From assembly GCA_965237625.1 (NCBI GenBank), contig CBDEGD010000039.1, positions 52,448 through 116,447 on the forward strand: DNA of 64,000 nucleotides. The letters are read 5' to 3'. The position numbers and the translations under genes were made by a program. The notes below the pieces were generated by a model, which was not told the origin of the DNA, did not search any database, and saw only the letters and a program-made list of their open reading frames with translations. Origin of the DNA: JABDIP01 sp965237625 (GTDB lineage Bacteria; Pseudomonadota; Alphaproteobacteria; DSM-16000; Inquilinaceae). Shown here in pieces: positions 1 through 9,817 of the stretch. Each line of letters begins with the position of its first letter. Position 1 is the stretch's first letter.

Positions 1-178
1 GCCAGATGGTGCCGCCCTCCGGCGCCCGATACATCATCGGGCTGAGGCCGGTGCCGGCATGGGAGCCGTCGCAGACCGGCTGATTTTGGCTCCGGCCGCA
101 GCGGCACCAGACGACGGAATCGCCCTCTTCGACCTCCCACTCATAGGGCTCTTCCTGGGCGATTTCGGGTTCAGTCAT
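1..178 (-). CDS. CDGSH-type iron-sulfur domain protein (partial, 3' end off the left edge)
   Basis: The reading frame starts at an ATG whose complement is at 176-178 and runs leftward off the window, so only the first 59 residues are visible. Residues 25-40 fit the CDGSH signature C-x-C-x2-S-x3-P-x-C-D-G-S-H, with Cys25, Cys27, Cys36 and His40 as the expected 2Fe-2S ligands. Proteins of this family bind a redox-active, acid-labile 2Fe-2S cluster through three Cys and one His; bacterial members are small cytosolic proteins of mostly unknown role, possibly electron or cluster transfer. The acidic N-terminal stretch shows no signal peptide. The next gene on the same strand is the WD40 protein, whose stop lies about 90 bp upstream of this start, so the two may share a transcript. 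The family call is firm; the cellular role is not known. Confidence 0.85.
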   Translation of the reverse strand, partial: MTEPEIAQEEPYEWEVEEGDSVVWCRCGRSQNQPVCDGSHAGTGLSPMMYRAPEGGTIW

Positions 179-269
179 GGAGTGGTCTCCCTATGAGGTC
201 GGTCGATGTCGTCGCAATCCACCGTGGCGATGCCGGGCATGCCCGGCGGAATTCGGTCATGATCACGGG

Positions 270-1400
270 CTATTTGAAGAAACCGACCGGGAACGAGACC
301 ACGGCAACGAACCCTTCCTCGGTCCCCACGCCGAGGTGCCGGCCATCGGCGGACCACGCGACCGCGCTGACGGCGCCGTCGCCGGGTCCCTTGACGAAAA
401 GCTCGCCGGACTTGCCATAGCGGTACAGGAGCACCGCACCATTTGCATAGCCGGCGGCGATCGTATCGTTCTGCGGGTGGCAGGCGACACCGGTCACCAG
501 GATATCCGACGGGATGCCGAATTTCTCAGCGTGCAGATGCGATTTCTTGTCCGCTCCGCCGACCGGCCAGCAAACCACCCGCGTATCGCCGGCGGAAACG
601 AGAAACCGCGACTTCCGGGCCCAGCCGAGGCCGGTGGACGGTGAAGTCAGTCCCGGCAAGCGGATATCTGCGCCGTCGCGCAGGCGCCAGGCATGAACGG
701 CGTTGTCGGTGGCGCTGCCGGCAATGAATCGGTTGTCCGGGCTCCAGGCGATTGCTGAATGCGCACCAGCCCAAGGGAGCGTCTTTTGCGCGGTGCCCGA
801 TCGGTCCGTCGGCCACAACGTCACGCCGCCTTCATGGGCCGCGGCGAGCCGTTTTCCCTTGGGATCGAAGGCCAGGGCCGATACCGGTTGCTCGTGGCGG
901 AACGAATCCAGCGGCTCATCGAGGCCGGCGCTGTATAGGTGCACATCACGGCCGACGGCGCCGGCACGCAAACCGCTTTGCGGCGCGGCGGCGACGCACT
1001 GAACCGGGTCCGGGCCGACGCTGCCCTGTTCGACGATCTGCCCGTCCTGGCCGATTGAAAACAAACCACCGTCGCGATCGCCGCCCAGGAACCCGCCCCG
1101 GCCGTCGGCCGTCAGCGAAATGCCGGGACGCGCTTCCGCCATGACGCGGATCAACGGACGAGGCGGCTCGTCGTTCGGCGTGATTTCAAGGACGCCGTCC
1201 GCGTTGGTCTGGGCTTTCGTGATCGGGATGTCATCGCCGTCGCAACGGGCCAGGGCGACGTCGCCGCCGCCCAGGGCAAACGCGACCGTGCTGGTCGAAT
1301 CGTTGAACACCGCTGCCCGGACGGGCGATTCAACAGCCCAACTACGCCCCAGAAAATCGATCAAAGGTCCCGGTCGGGCCTTGGTCTCCGCTATCGTCAT
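270..1400 (-). CDS. WD40 repeat protein
   Basis: A 376-residue protein made of degenerate WD40-type beta-propeller repeats. Recurrent elements such as VSALAFDPKGKRLAAAHEGGVTLW, SAIAWSPDN and VSAVAWSADGRHLGVGTEEG are about 40 residues apart, and about seven blades fit the length. There is no signal peptide or membrane segment, so it is probably a cytosolic scaffold. I chose the ATG at 1400, which gives an N-terminus of MTIAETKARPGP; the open frame extends 47 codons further upstream (to 1541), but that stretch is Arg/Pro-rich and lacks propeller character. Single-propeller WD40 proteins of this size occur beside CobW-type metal-chaperone GTPases in many alphaproteobacteria, but no such gene is visible here. 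The fold is well supported; the function is unknown. Confidence 0.75.
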   Translation of the reverse strand: MTIAETKARPGPLIDFLGRSWAVESPVRAAVFNDSTSTVAFALGGGDVALARCDGDDIPITKAQTNADGVLEITPNDEPPRPLIRVMAEARPGISLTADGRGGFLGGDRDGGLFSIGQDGQIVEQGSVGPDPVQCVAAAPQSGLRAGAVGRDVHLYSAGLDEPLDSFRHEQPVSALAFDPKGKRLAAAHEGGVTLWPTDRSGTAQKTLPWAGAHSAIAWSPDNRFIAGSATDNAVHAWRLRDGADIRLPGLTSPSTGLGWARKSRFLVSAGDTRVVCWPVGGADKKSHLHAEKFGIPSDILVTGVACHPQNDTIAAGYANGAVLLYRYGKSGELFVKGPGDGAVSAVAWSADGRHLGVGTEEGFVAVVSFPVGFFK

Positions 1401-1927
1401 CGCCGCCGCCTCCCCGGTTTGCGCATGGGCCGGAGACTGACGCTTCGCTTCGCAAAGACAGACCAGTGCGAGCTTCGGCAGCGTCCCCTTATTCGGCAGG
1501 CACCGTCCTGCCGCCCCCGCCACAGGCCATTTCCAGGTCACGCAGCAATTTGCATGCCAGCCGTGCGGTTCTCCTTCGGGTCACGGTCGAGGACCTTCGG
1601 CTTAGGCGCGATCCAGCGTATTTTTGGTTCGTACGGCACCGGCTGGGCGGGGGAACAGGCCGGTGCCGGGTCCGCGTGAGCAGATGTTGCGCCAGTCGAT
1701 CCTGCCAATATCGACGGCCCTCCGTCGTCAGGCAGGAAGAGCAATGCGTTCTGAATTGAGACACGGCGATAACGGAACGCTGTCCAGGATCGGGACACTC
1801 GAGAGGTCGCGTCTGTCCCATTGGGCCAATGGTAACGACAGCGGATTCGAACTGAGCTAGGATTTCGGCGCGGCTACGCTCTCATGAAACCAAGATTGAC
1901 CGCTGTGATTTCACGCTCCAGCACACG
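1401..1927. other. Intergenic region without a supportable gene
   Basis: This stretch separates the leftward WD40 gene from the rightward oxidoreductase/ABC operon, so it should hold two divergent promoters. Short open frames occur on both strands, but they overlap one another, are rich in Arg, Pro and Ser as expected of GC-rich noncoding DNA, and resemble no family I know. I could not identify a convincing operator. Confidence 0.4.
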
Positions 1928-2971
1928 ATGACCGACACACCAGCGAAGATCGGTGTGGCCGTCGTCGGGCTTGGCATGGCCGCCGCACCGCATGCCCGCG
2001 CACTCCGCGACCTATCGGACCGCATTGACGTGCGCGGCGTGTTCTCCCGCGATCCAGGACGGCGCGAGGCGTTCGCCCGCCAGTATGAATTCCCCGCAGC
2101 GGAGTCACTTCAGGACCTGCGCGACGATGACTCGATCTCAGCTGCCCTGATCCTGACGCCGCCGGATGCACGAGCCGAATTGGTGGAGACCTTCGCTTCA
2201 GCGGGCAAACACGTCCTCATGGAAAAGCCGGTCGAACGTACGACCGGGGCGGCGGAGTCGATTGTGCGCTCTTGCGAGGCCCATGGCGTTACCCTGGGCA
2301 TCGTGTTCCAGAACCGGTTTCGCGACGTGTCGCGCAGATTGCAGGCCCTGCTGGCAGGCGGCAGCCTGGGTGCGATGGCCTGCGTCCGGCTGGTGGTGCC
2401 CTGGTGGCGGGAACAGTCCTATTACAATGAGCCGGGCCGCGGAACGCTCGCCCGCGACGGCGGCGGCGTCCTGATCAGCCAGGCGATCCATTCGCTCGAC
2501 CTGATGCTCAGCCTCGCCGGCCCGGTCGTGGAGGTACAGGCGATTGCCGGGACCAGCCGGCTCCACCGCATGGAGACCGAGGATTTTGTCGCCGCCGGCG
2601 TGCGATTTGCAAATGGTGCGCTGGGGTCGATCAACGCAACCACCTCGGCCTTTCCCGGCGCTGCCGAACACATCGCTTTCGATTGCGAACAGGCGTCGGC
2701 GACGCTGCAAGGCGGAGAACTCATGATCAATTGGTACGATGGCCGGGTCGAGACCTTCGGCGAGAGCGCCGGAACGGGAGGCGGCGCGGATCCGATGGCG
2801 TTTTCCCATGATCTGCACCGGGCGCTGATCGACGACTTCACCGAATCCGTCCGACAGGGCCGATCACCCATGGTCACCGGCCGGCAAGCCCTCCTGACCC
2901 ACCACTTGATCGACGCCCTGCTCGCCTCATCGGCGGAGCGGCGCGCGGTGCGGGTCCAGCCCGGACCATGA
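1928..2971 (+). CDS. Gfo/Idh/MocA family oxidoreductase
   Basis: A 347-residue NAD(P)-dependent oxidoreductase. The N-terminus has a Rossmann motif (VVGLGMAA, about residues 12-19) and the family's EKP motif (MEKPVE, residues 98-103), where the Lys takes part in catalysis. The C-terminal half is the alpha/beta dimerisation and substrate domain, with GGGVLISQAIHSLDLML holding the usual D/H pair. Family members oxidise or reduce sugars, sugar acids or inositols. The gene opens a rightward operon: its stop overlaps the next start by 4 bp (ATGA), and ABC importer genes follow, so it probably acts early in catabolism of the imported compound. The first in-frame ATG fits the expected N-terminus. 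The family is certain; the substrate is not determinable from sequence. Confidence 0.9.
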   Translation: MTDTPAKIGVAVVGLGMAAAPHARALRDLSDRIDVRGVFSRDPGRREAFARQYEFPAAESLQDLRDDDSISAALILTPPDARAELVETFASAGKHVLMEKPVERTTGAAESIVRSCEAHGVTLGIVFQNRFRDVSRRLQALLAGGSLGAMACVRLVVPWWREQSYYNEPGRGTLARDGGGVLISQAIHSLDLMLSLAGPVVEVQAIAGTSRLHRMETEDFVAAGVRFANGALGSINATTSAFPGAAEHIAFDCEQASATLQGGELMINWYDGRVETFGESAGTGGGADPMAFSHDLHRALIDDFTESVRQGRSPMVTGRQALLTHHLIDALLASSAERRAVRVQPGP

Positions 2972-4023
2972 CCGCGGATCGCCAGGTTACCGTCGCCGCC
3001 ATCGGGCTCGATCACCGTCACATCTTCGGGCAACTCGCCGGGATGTTGGCAGTCGGCTGCCGCTGCAAGGGCTGGTGGACCGCCGGCGAGCCGGAGACGA
3101 TCCCCGGCTTCGTCGAGCGGTTCCCGGAGATCCCGAGGGTTTCCGACTGCGATGACCTGCTGCTCGATCCCGATATCGACCTGATCCTGACCGCTGCTGT
3201 TCCGAGCGAACGGGCGGCCCTGGCGATCCGGGCGATGGAGAACGGCAAGGATGTCATGGTCGACAAGCCGGGCTGCACCACCCTGGAACAGCTCGCGGAC
3301 ATCCGCGCCTGCGTCGCGCGCACGGGCAGGATCTGGTCGGTCGACTTCTCCGAACGGTTCGAAGTCCCCGCCGTCGCCAAGGCGGCTGAGTTGGTGCAGG
3401 GCGGCGCGATCGGCAGGGTCGTACAGACCGTCGGGCTGGGCCCTCACCGGCTCAATCGGCCCACCCGGCCCGACTGGTTCTTCCGGCGCGAGAGCTATGG
3501 CGGCATCCTGTGTGACATCGGCTCCCACCAGATCGACCAGTTCCTGTTCTTCACCCAGTCCGACGATGCGGAGATCGTCTCCAGCACGGTCGGCAACTTC
3601 GCCAATCCGGAGGACCCGGGATTGGAGGATTTCGGCGAGATCGTGCTACGCGGCGAAAACGGCCACGGCTACATCCGGGTCGACTGGTACACGCCGGACG
3701 CCTTGCCGAACTGGGGCGACGGCCGGCTGACGATCCTGGGGACCGAAGGCTATATCGAGCTGCGGAAATATGTGGATGTGGCCGGCCGGGCGGGCACCGA
3801 TCACATTTTCCTGGTCAATGGCGATCGCTGCGAACATATCGACGGGTCCGGCGCGCCGCTGTCGTATTTCCCGAATCTCGTCAATGACGTTCGACACCGC
3901 ACGGCAACCGCCATGGCTCAGGAGCACGCCTTCCGGGTGACCGAACTGGCCATCAGGGCGCAGATGCAGGCGGCGCGGGTGGGACATCTTCAGGCAGGCT
4001 CCTACGGCAAGAACGTCCTGTGA
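2968..4023 (+). CDS. Gfo/Idh/MocA family oxidoreductase, second paralogue
   Basis: A 351-residue paralogue-type oxidoreductase translationally coupled to the preceding gene through an ATGA overlap. The nucleotide-binding segment is atypical: where the family has G-x-G-x-x-G, this protein has AIGLDHRHIFGQ (about residues 11-22). The EKP motif is changed to DKP (MVDKPG) but keeps the Lys, and GGILCDIGSHQIDQFLF supplies the C-terminal D/H pair. The atypical loop is seen in a MocA subgroup that often sits in carbohydrate ABC operons, so altered cofactor handling is possible but not demonstrated. Two consecutive dehydrogenases of this family suggest successive or reciprocal oxidation/reduction of a cyclic polyol or sugar acid. 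The next gene, the binding protein, starts about 150 bp downstream. Confidence 0.88.
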   Translation: MTADRQVTVAAIGLDHRHIFGQLAGMLAVGCRCKGWWTAGEPETIPGFVERFPEIPRVSDCDDLLLDPDIDLILTAAVPSERAALAIRAMENGKDVMVDKPGCTTLEQLADIRACVARTGRIWSVDFSERFEVPAVAKAAELVQGGAIGRVVQTVGLGPHRLNRPTRPDWFFRRESYGGILCDIGSHQIDQFLFFTQSDDAEIVSSTVGNFANPEDPGLEDFGEIVLRGENGHGYIRVDWYTPDALPNWGDGRLTILGTEGYIELRKYVDVAGRAGTDHIFLVNGDRCEHIDGSGAPLSYFPNLVNDVRHRTATAMAQEHAFRVTELAIRAQMQAARVGHLQAGSYGKNVL

Positions 4024-4159
4024 TGCCAATATTTGACGCGGTATGGTAGCGCGTCGCGGGTCATGCACGCCGCGCGACTTCGCAAAAACAAAGGACGTGG
4101 ACCGGCCGGGAGGGCCCAACACGCATCCGGCGTTCTCTCCAGGTGAGAACGTCCAATAA

Positions 4160-4167
4160 GGGAGGAA
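4160..4167 (+). promoter_or_regulatory. Strong ribosome binding site of the binding-protein gene
   Basis: The purine-rich stretch GGGAGGAA lies a few bases before the ATG at 4171 and is one of the strongest Shine-Dalgarno matches in the window. This fits the high expression usual for periplasmic binding proteins. The 147-bp gap before it could also carry an internal promoter. Confidence 0.6.
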
Positions 4168-4170
4168 AGA

Positions 4171-5463
4171 ATGCCACGGCTGAAATCTATACTGGGGGTC
4201 GCCGCTGCCGGCACCGTGACGTTGGCGCTGTTTGCCAGCGCCGCTGTCGCGCAGACGACGGTCCGCATCACATGGTACAATGACGGCAATGAAGGTGAGG
4301 TTCTCCGGGACATTCTCGACCGGTTCGAGCAACAGAATTCGGACATCAAGGTCGTTCTGGACACGGTCGCCTATCAGGCGATTCTGGAGAGCCTGCCGAT
4401 TCAGCTCGCCGCCGGCGAGGGTCCCGACATGGCCCGGGTCACCGATCTGGGCGGCCTGTCCGGCCACTTTCTGGATTTGAGTCCTTATCTCAGCGATCCG
4501 GATTACTGGGAAGCGAATTTCGGACCATTCCTCAAATGGTTGCGCGAACCGGGCGACGAGAGCGCGATCCCGGGCTTCATGACCCAACTGACGATCACCG
4601 GCCCCTATGTGAACAGAACCCTATTCGAGCAGGCGGCCATCCCTTTGCCCGGCACGGGCGCCACATGGGATGACTGGGCAACGGCATCCAATGCGGTTGC
4701 CGACAAGCTCGACATCCCGATTCCGTTGGCCTTCGACCGCTCCGGCCACCGGGTCTCCGGTCCGGCCATCTCCATGGGAGCGGCCTATTTCGATGCCGAT
4801 GGCGAGCCGGCGCTGATCGATGACGGCTTCAAAGCCATGGCGCAGCGTCTCTACGATTGGCATCAAGACGGAACGATGGGAAAAGAGCTCTGGGGCTCGG
4901 TCTCCGGATCCACCTATCTCGGCGCCAATGAGGATTTCGCCAACGGCAAGGTCGTCATGTATATGAGCGGCTCCTGGCAGATTTCCCAGTTCTCCGACCA
5001 AATCGGCGATGCCTTCGACTGGTGGGCGGTTCCAGCCCCATGCGGCCCGGCTGCCTGCAGCGGCATGCCCGGCGGCGCGGCGCTGGTCGCCCTGAATACG
5101 TCCAAGAACCCGGAGGCGGTTGCCAGGGTGATGGACTATCTCTCCAGCGCCGAAGTGCTCAACGAGTTCTATGGCCGGACCCTGTTCGTCCCGGGCCATA
5201 TCGGCCTCTCCGCCGATGGCGTCGACTTCCAGACGGACAATCCGCTGGCCAAGCATGCGCTTGAGACCTTCGCCGGCGCGGTGCCGACCATTTCGCCGGT
5301 GGCATTCGATCTCCAGGGCTATGTGTACAACCGGGTGATGTTCAACGCGATCATCAGCCGGATCGGCCAGGCGATCGTCGGTGAAATGACGCTCGATGAG
5401 GCCTATGCCCGCATGGAGCGGGACATCGTGCAGCAGATCGAAGAGAAGGAACGCGGCGGCTGA
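4171..5463 (+). CDS. Carbohydrate ABC transporter substrate-binding protein
   Basis: A 430-residue extracellular solute-binding protein of the family 1 (MalE/UgpB-like) type. A Sec signal peptide spans residues 1-27, with cleavage expected after AVA and before QTT. The mature protein begins with the typical TVRITWYNDGNEGEVLRDILDRFEQQN strand-helix and contains AGEGPDMARVTDLGG and a late GGAALVALNTSKNPEA segment, as in sugar-binding members. It delivers the substrate to the two permeases encoded downstream. The gene sits between two MocA-type dehydrogenases and the permeases, so the ligand is probably a sugar, polyol or sugar acid processed by those enzymes. The family is certain; the ligand is unknown. 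Confidence 0.92.
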   Translation: MPRLKSILGVAAAGTVTLALFASAAVAQTTVRITWYNDGNEGEVLRDILDRFEQQNSDIKVVLDTVAYQAILESLPIQLAAGEGPDMARVTDLGGLSGHFLDLSPYLSDPDYWEANFGPFLKWLREPGDESAIPGFMTQLTITGPYVNRTLFEQAAIPLPGTGATWDDWATASNAVADKLDIPIPLAFDRSGHRVSGPAISMGAAYFDADGEPALIDDGFKAMAQRLYDWHQDGTMGKELWGSVSGSTYLGANEDFANGKVVMYMSGSWQISQFSDQIGDAFDWWAVPAPCGPAACSGMPGGAALVALNTSKNPEAVARVMDYLSSAEVLNEFYGRTLFVPGHIGLSADGVDFQTDNPLAKHALETFAGAVPTISPVAFDLQGYVYNRVMFNAIISRIGQAIVGEMTLDEAYARMERDIVQQIEEKERGG

Positions 5464-5474
5464 TCGCGACGGAA

Positions 5475-5502
5475 GGCCGGGCGGCGGAAGCGCCGCCCGG
5501 CC
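5475..5502 (+). other. Perfect 12-bp GC hairpin between binding protein and permease genes
   Basis: The 12 bases at 5475-5486 (GGCCGGGCGGCG) pair perfectly with 5491-5502 across a 4-base GAAG loop, just after the binding-protein stop. No T-run follows, so it is not a classical rho-independent terminator. In ABC operons such hairpins commonly protect the upstream mRNA 3' end or reduce read-through, giving more binding protein than permease. That role is inferred here. Confidence 0.7.
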
Positions 5503-5519
5503 GCTCCGGTACTGATCCC

Positions 5520-6554
5520 TTGCCCACCCGGACCACCGAGGCCAAAGGCCGCTACGATACCGTCATCCAGTCTATCGGCTCGCTCGCCGGTTGGCCGGCG
5601 CGTATCGTCATGGGCGGCATCGGCTATCCGATGCGGCTGGCGCAGCGGATTCTGGGTATCGGCGGGATGCCCTATGTGTTCCTGGTGCCGAATCTTCTGT
5701 TCTTCGGCGCTTTCGTGATCATCCCGCTCTTCATCAATTTCGCCTACTCCGTCACCGGTGGCACCGGCCTCTTTATTGAGAGCAGGCCCTATGTCGGCGG
5801 CGAGCAATACGGTTACCTGTTCGACTGCTCCAACGTCCTGGACGTCTCCACCTGCCGCGAGGACCGCTTCTGGCGGGGCATCTACAACACCATCACCTTC
5901 GTGACGTTCCAGGTCGGCTTCATGGTCTTTTTCTCCCTGGTGACCGCGCTGATCCTCAACCGGAAGATCCGTGCCCGCGGATTTTTCCGCTCGGTGTTCT
6001 TTTTCCCCGTCCTGCTGTCGCCGGTGGTGGTCGCCCTGATCTGGAAGTGGATCCTGCTGCGCGACGGCATGCTCAACGCGATCATCACCGCTTTCGGCGG
6101 CGAGCGGGTGCTGTTCTTCGTAGATCCGACCTGGGCGATGTTCTGGGCGATCTTCGTTTCGATCTGGGCCCATATGGGTTTTTACACCCTGATCCTGCTC
6201 GCCGGCCTTCAGGCCATCCCGCCCGAACTCTATGAAGCGGCAGAGATGGACGGCACCAAACGTGGTCGGGTTCTGTGGCGGATCACCCTGCCGCTACTGT
6301 GGCCCAACATGCTTGTCGTGATCGTGCTCGCCCTGATCAAGGGGGTGCAGACCTTCGACGAGGTTTTCGTGCTGACCGGCGGCGGGCCGGGCACGGCGAC
6401 CCAGTTCATCGTGCAGTACATCTACACCACCGGCTTCGCCAGCCAGATTCAGAATTTCGGACTGGCCGCGGCCGCATCGGTTGTCCTTGGCACAGTGCTG
6501 CTGGTGCTGACCCTGGTACAGCTTCACCTCGGCCAGCGCCGCGAGGGGAAATAG
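5520..6554 (+). CDS. Carbohydrate ABC transporter permease, MalF/UgpA type
   Basis: An inner-membrane permease of 344 residues with about six transmembrane helices. The conserved EAA loop (YEAAEMDGTKRGRVLWRITLPLLWP, about residues 238-262), which contacts the ATPase, is clear. The longest frame starts at TTG 5520; a start at one of the later ATGs (for example near 5610) is also possible, since the first about 45 residues are not membrane-like. Between the first two helices there is a soluble insertion with two Cys residues (FDCSNVLDVSTC) that could form a periplasmic disulphide. It pairs with the downstream MalG-type permease to form the translocation pore, and a stop-to-start gap of only 3 bp supports co-expression. 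Confidence 0.92.
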   Translation: MPTRTTEAKGRYDTVIQSIGSLAGWPARIVMGGIGYPMRLAQRILGIGGMPYVFLVPNLLFFGAFVIIPLFINFAYSVTGGTGLFIESRPYVGGEQYGYLFDCSNVLDVSTCREDRFWRGIYNTITFVTFQVGFMVFFSLVTALILNRKIRARGFFRSVFFFPVLLSPVVVALIWKWILLRDGMLNAIITAFGGERVLFFVDPTWAMFWAIFVSIWAHMGFYTLILLAGLQAIPPELYEAAEMDGTKRGRVLWRITLPLLWPNMLVVIVLALIKGVQTFDEVFVLTGGGPGTATQFIVQYIYTTGFASQIQNFGLAAAASVVLGTVLLVLTLVQLHLGQRREGK

Positions 6555-6557
6555 GCG

Positions 6558-7613
<1,056 letters not shown>

Positions 7614-7623
7614 GGATGCTGCC

Positions 7624-8640
7624 ATGGCCGATGCACGACCGCTGATCTTCCTCGACCCGTATCCGCGTTCCGAGGCGATGGTCTTTACCCCGGACGCCGA
7701 GGCGGCGCTGAACGCCATGGGGCGGGTCGTCAGCCATTTCGGATCGCGGGCGTCCGACGCGCTGGTCGAGAGCATCCTTCCCGATGTGTCGATCCTGATC
7801 GGCCAGACCGCGATGCCGAAGGAGCGGCTCGACCGGGCGCCGAATTTGAAGGCGATCCTCAACGTGAAGGCCAATTGGGAACCGAATATCGACTATCAGG
7901 AGGCCCAGACCCGGGGGATCCATGTGCTGTCGGCGGCGCCGGCGATGGCGCCCGCGGTTGCCGAAGCCTGCATCGGACATGCCATCGGTCTCGCGCGCCG
8001 CACACTGGACGCCGACCGCGCCTTTCGGGCGGGCGGCGAGGGCTACGGCATCAAGGGCGGGATCGACTCCTACAGCCTCTACGATGCCCCGGTGGGCTTG
8101 ATCGGCTTCGGCAATCTGGCGCGGGCGCTGGTGCCCTTGCTGCGCCCGTTCGGCTGCCGGATCGCCGCCTATGATCCGTGGCTGTCTGAGCGGTATCTGG
8201 CGAGCTGGGACGTCGCCGCGCCGGACCTTGACACGATGCTGCGGGAAAGCCGGTTTCTGTTCATCCTCGCCGGGGTGACGGTCGAGAATGAAGGGTTCCT
8301 CAACCGGTCCAAGCTGGAGCTGATCCAGGACGACGCGTCTGTCATCCTGGTCAGCCGCGCCGAAGTGGTCGAGTTCGACGCCTTACTCGAACTCGCCCAA
8401 TCCGGCCGCTTCCGCGCGGCAATCGACGTGTTTCCCGAAGAGCCGGTGCCGGCGGACGCCCCGTTTCGGAGTTTCGACAAGATCCTGTTCACCGCCCATC
8501 TCGCCGGCGGCATCTGGCCCTCCTATGCCCGTATTCGCGATATGATGATCGACGACACCAGACAGATCCTCGCCGGCCACCCGCCGCTGCGCATGCAGCG
8601 CGCCGAGCCGCGACAAGCCGCCCTCATGCGCAGCCGTTGA
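7624..8640 (+). CDS. D-2-hydroxyacid dehydrogenase family protein
   Basis: A 338-residue NAD-binding dehydrogenase related to D-isomer-specific 2-hydroxyacid dehydrogenases. The Rossmann motif GLIGFGNLARA is near residue 159. The expected catalytic Arg is in VILVSRAEVVEF, the Glu in DVFPEEPVP, and the His in ILFTAHLAGG, so the triad looks intact. Family members reduce 2-ketoacids or oxidise D-2-hydroxyacids with NAD(P). The gene lies inside the ABC importer operon between a permease and the ATPase gene, so its substrate is probably an acid produced from the imported compound. The start at 7624 is about 10 bp after the permease stop. The specific substrate cannot be read from the sequence. Confidence 0.87.
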   Translation: MADARPLIFLDPYPRSEAMVFTPDAEAALNAMGRVVSHFGSRASDALVESILPDVSILIGQTAMPKERLDRAPNLKAILNVKANWEPNIDYQEAQTRGIHVLSAAPAMAPAVAEACIGHAIGLARRTLDADRAFRAGGEGYGIKGGIDSYSLYDAPVGLIGFGNLARALVPLLRPFGCRIAAYDPWLSERYLASWDVAAPDLDTMLRESRFLFILAGVTVENEGFLNRSKLELIQDDASVILVSRAEVVEFDALLELAQSGRFRAAIDVFPEEPVPADAPFRSFDKILFTAHLAGGIWPSYARIRDMMIDDTRQILAGHPPLRMQRAEPRQAALMRSR

Positions 8641-8649
8641 GAAAACCCA

Positions 8650-9756
8650 ATGTCGAACCTTGAGCTTCGAAACGTGACCAAGGCCTTCGGCCCGGTGAAG
8701 GTCATCCACGGCGTCGATTTGGAGACCAGGGACGGCGAGTTCATGGTGCTTGTCGGCCCGTCCGGCTGTGGAAAATCGACGCTGCTGCGGATGATCGCCG
8801 GGCTGGAAGACGTCACCTCCGGCGAGGTCCTGATCGATGGCGAGCGGGTCAACCACATTCCCGCATCCGATCGCGGTCTGGCCATGGTGTTCCAGTCCTA
8901 TGCGCTCTATCCACACATGTCGGTCTACAAGAACATGGCGTTCGGGCTGGAAAACACGCGATTGCCGCGCGACGAGATCGAAGGTCGGGTGCGTCGCGCC
9001 GCCGAGATGCTGAGGATCACCGACTATCTGGAGCGCAAGCCAAAGGCACTCTCCGGCGGGCAGCGTCAGCGGGTGGCGATTGGCCGCGCCATCGTGCGCG
9101 ACCCCAAGATCTTCCTGTTCGATGAGCCGTTGTCCAATCTTGATGCCGAGTTGCGCGTGGCCATGCGCAAGGAACTGGCCGCGCTGCACGGCGATCTCGG
9201 CGGCACGATGATCTATGTGACCCACGACCAGACCGAGGCGATGACGCTGGCCAACCGGATCGTCGTGGTCAATGAGGGCCATATCGAGCAGGTCGGCTCG
9301 CCACTGGACCTCTACAACCGGCCGGACAATCTGTTCGTTGCCGGGTTCATCGGCTCCCCGAAAATGAACCTCTTGGACGCTGTCGTGGCGGCAAGCGGCA
9401 AGGGCAGCCTGAACCTGACCCTTGGCCCCCATCGCATCGAGCTGCCATTCGGTGCGGCGTGTAGGGAGGGCGACGCGGTGACCATCGGCGTCAGACCAGA
9501 GCATATCGATGTCGCCGACCCCGGCGACGGCGATCTCGACGTGGTCGTCGATATCAGCGAGCAGCTTGGCGGCGAGACGTATTTCTATGCCACGCCGGAG
9601 GGCCTGCCGCAGATGACCATCCATCAGCTTGGCCAGTTGCCTTTGGCGCGGGGGCAGAGCCTGGCCCTGCGGCTTCGCCAGGATATGGTCCACCTGTTCG
9701 ATGTGAATGGGTCCATCCTGCGCCACGCCACCCAGCATGACGGTTCCGGCGGTTGA
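8650..9756 (+). CDS. ABC transporter ATP-binding protein, MalK/UgpC type
   Basis: A 368-residue ATPase for the carbohydrate importer. Walker A is GPSGCGKST at residues 36-44, the Q-loop is VFQSYALYPHM at about 80-90, the signature LSGGQ is at 134-138, Walker B is FLFDEP at 155-160, and the switch His is in VTHDQTEAM. The C-terminal about 130 residues form the OB-fold regulatory domain typical of MalK/UgpC/MsmX (IGVRPEHIDV). The gene begins 9 bp after the dehydrogenase stop. The protein sits on the cytoplasmic face and powers the two permeases encoded upstream. The importer is thus complete within the operon. Confidence 0.95.
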   Translation: MSNLELRNVTKAFGPVKVIHGVDLETRDGEFMVLVGPSGCGKSTLLRMIAGLEDVTSGEVLIDGERVNHIPASDRGLAMVFQSYALYPHMSVYKNMAFGLENTRLPRDEIEGRVRRAAEMLRITDYLERKPKALSGGQRQRVAIGRAIVRDPKIFLFDEPLSNLDAELRVAMRKELAALHGDLGGTMIYVTHDQTEAMTLANRIVVVNEGHIEQVGSPLDLYNRPDNLFVAGFIGSPKMNLLDAVVAASGKGSLNLTLGPHRIELPFGAACREGDAVTIGVRPEHIDVADPGDGDLDVVVDISEQLGGETYFYATPEGLPQMTIHQLGQLPLARGQSLALRLRQDMVHLFDVNGSILRHATQHDGSGG

Positions 9757-9817
9757 AGACCGGCACGGTATTCCGAGCGGGCTGTTCCGTGGGGCCGCAT
9801 CGTGAGCGAGAGGCGCG

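Noticed and set aside
2422..3528. Leftward 368-codon frame across the two MocA-type genes
   Set aside because: Composition is that of a GC-rich shadow, and both opposite-strand genes have clear family motifs.
5475..5502. Hairpin after the binding protein as a true terminator
   Set aside because: No T-run follows and the permease genes downstream need read-through, so a stabilising or attenuating role is more likely.
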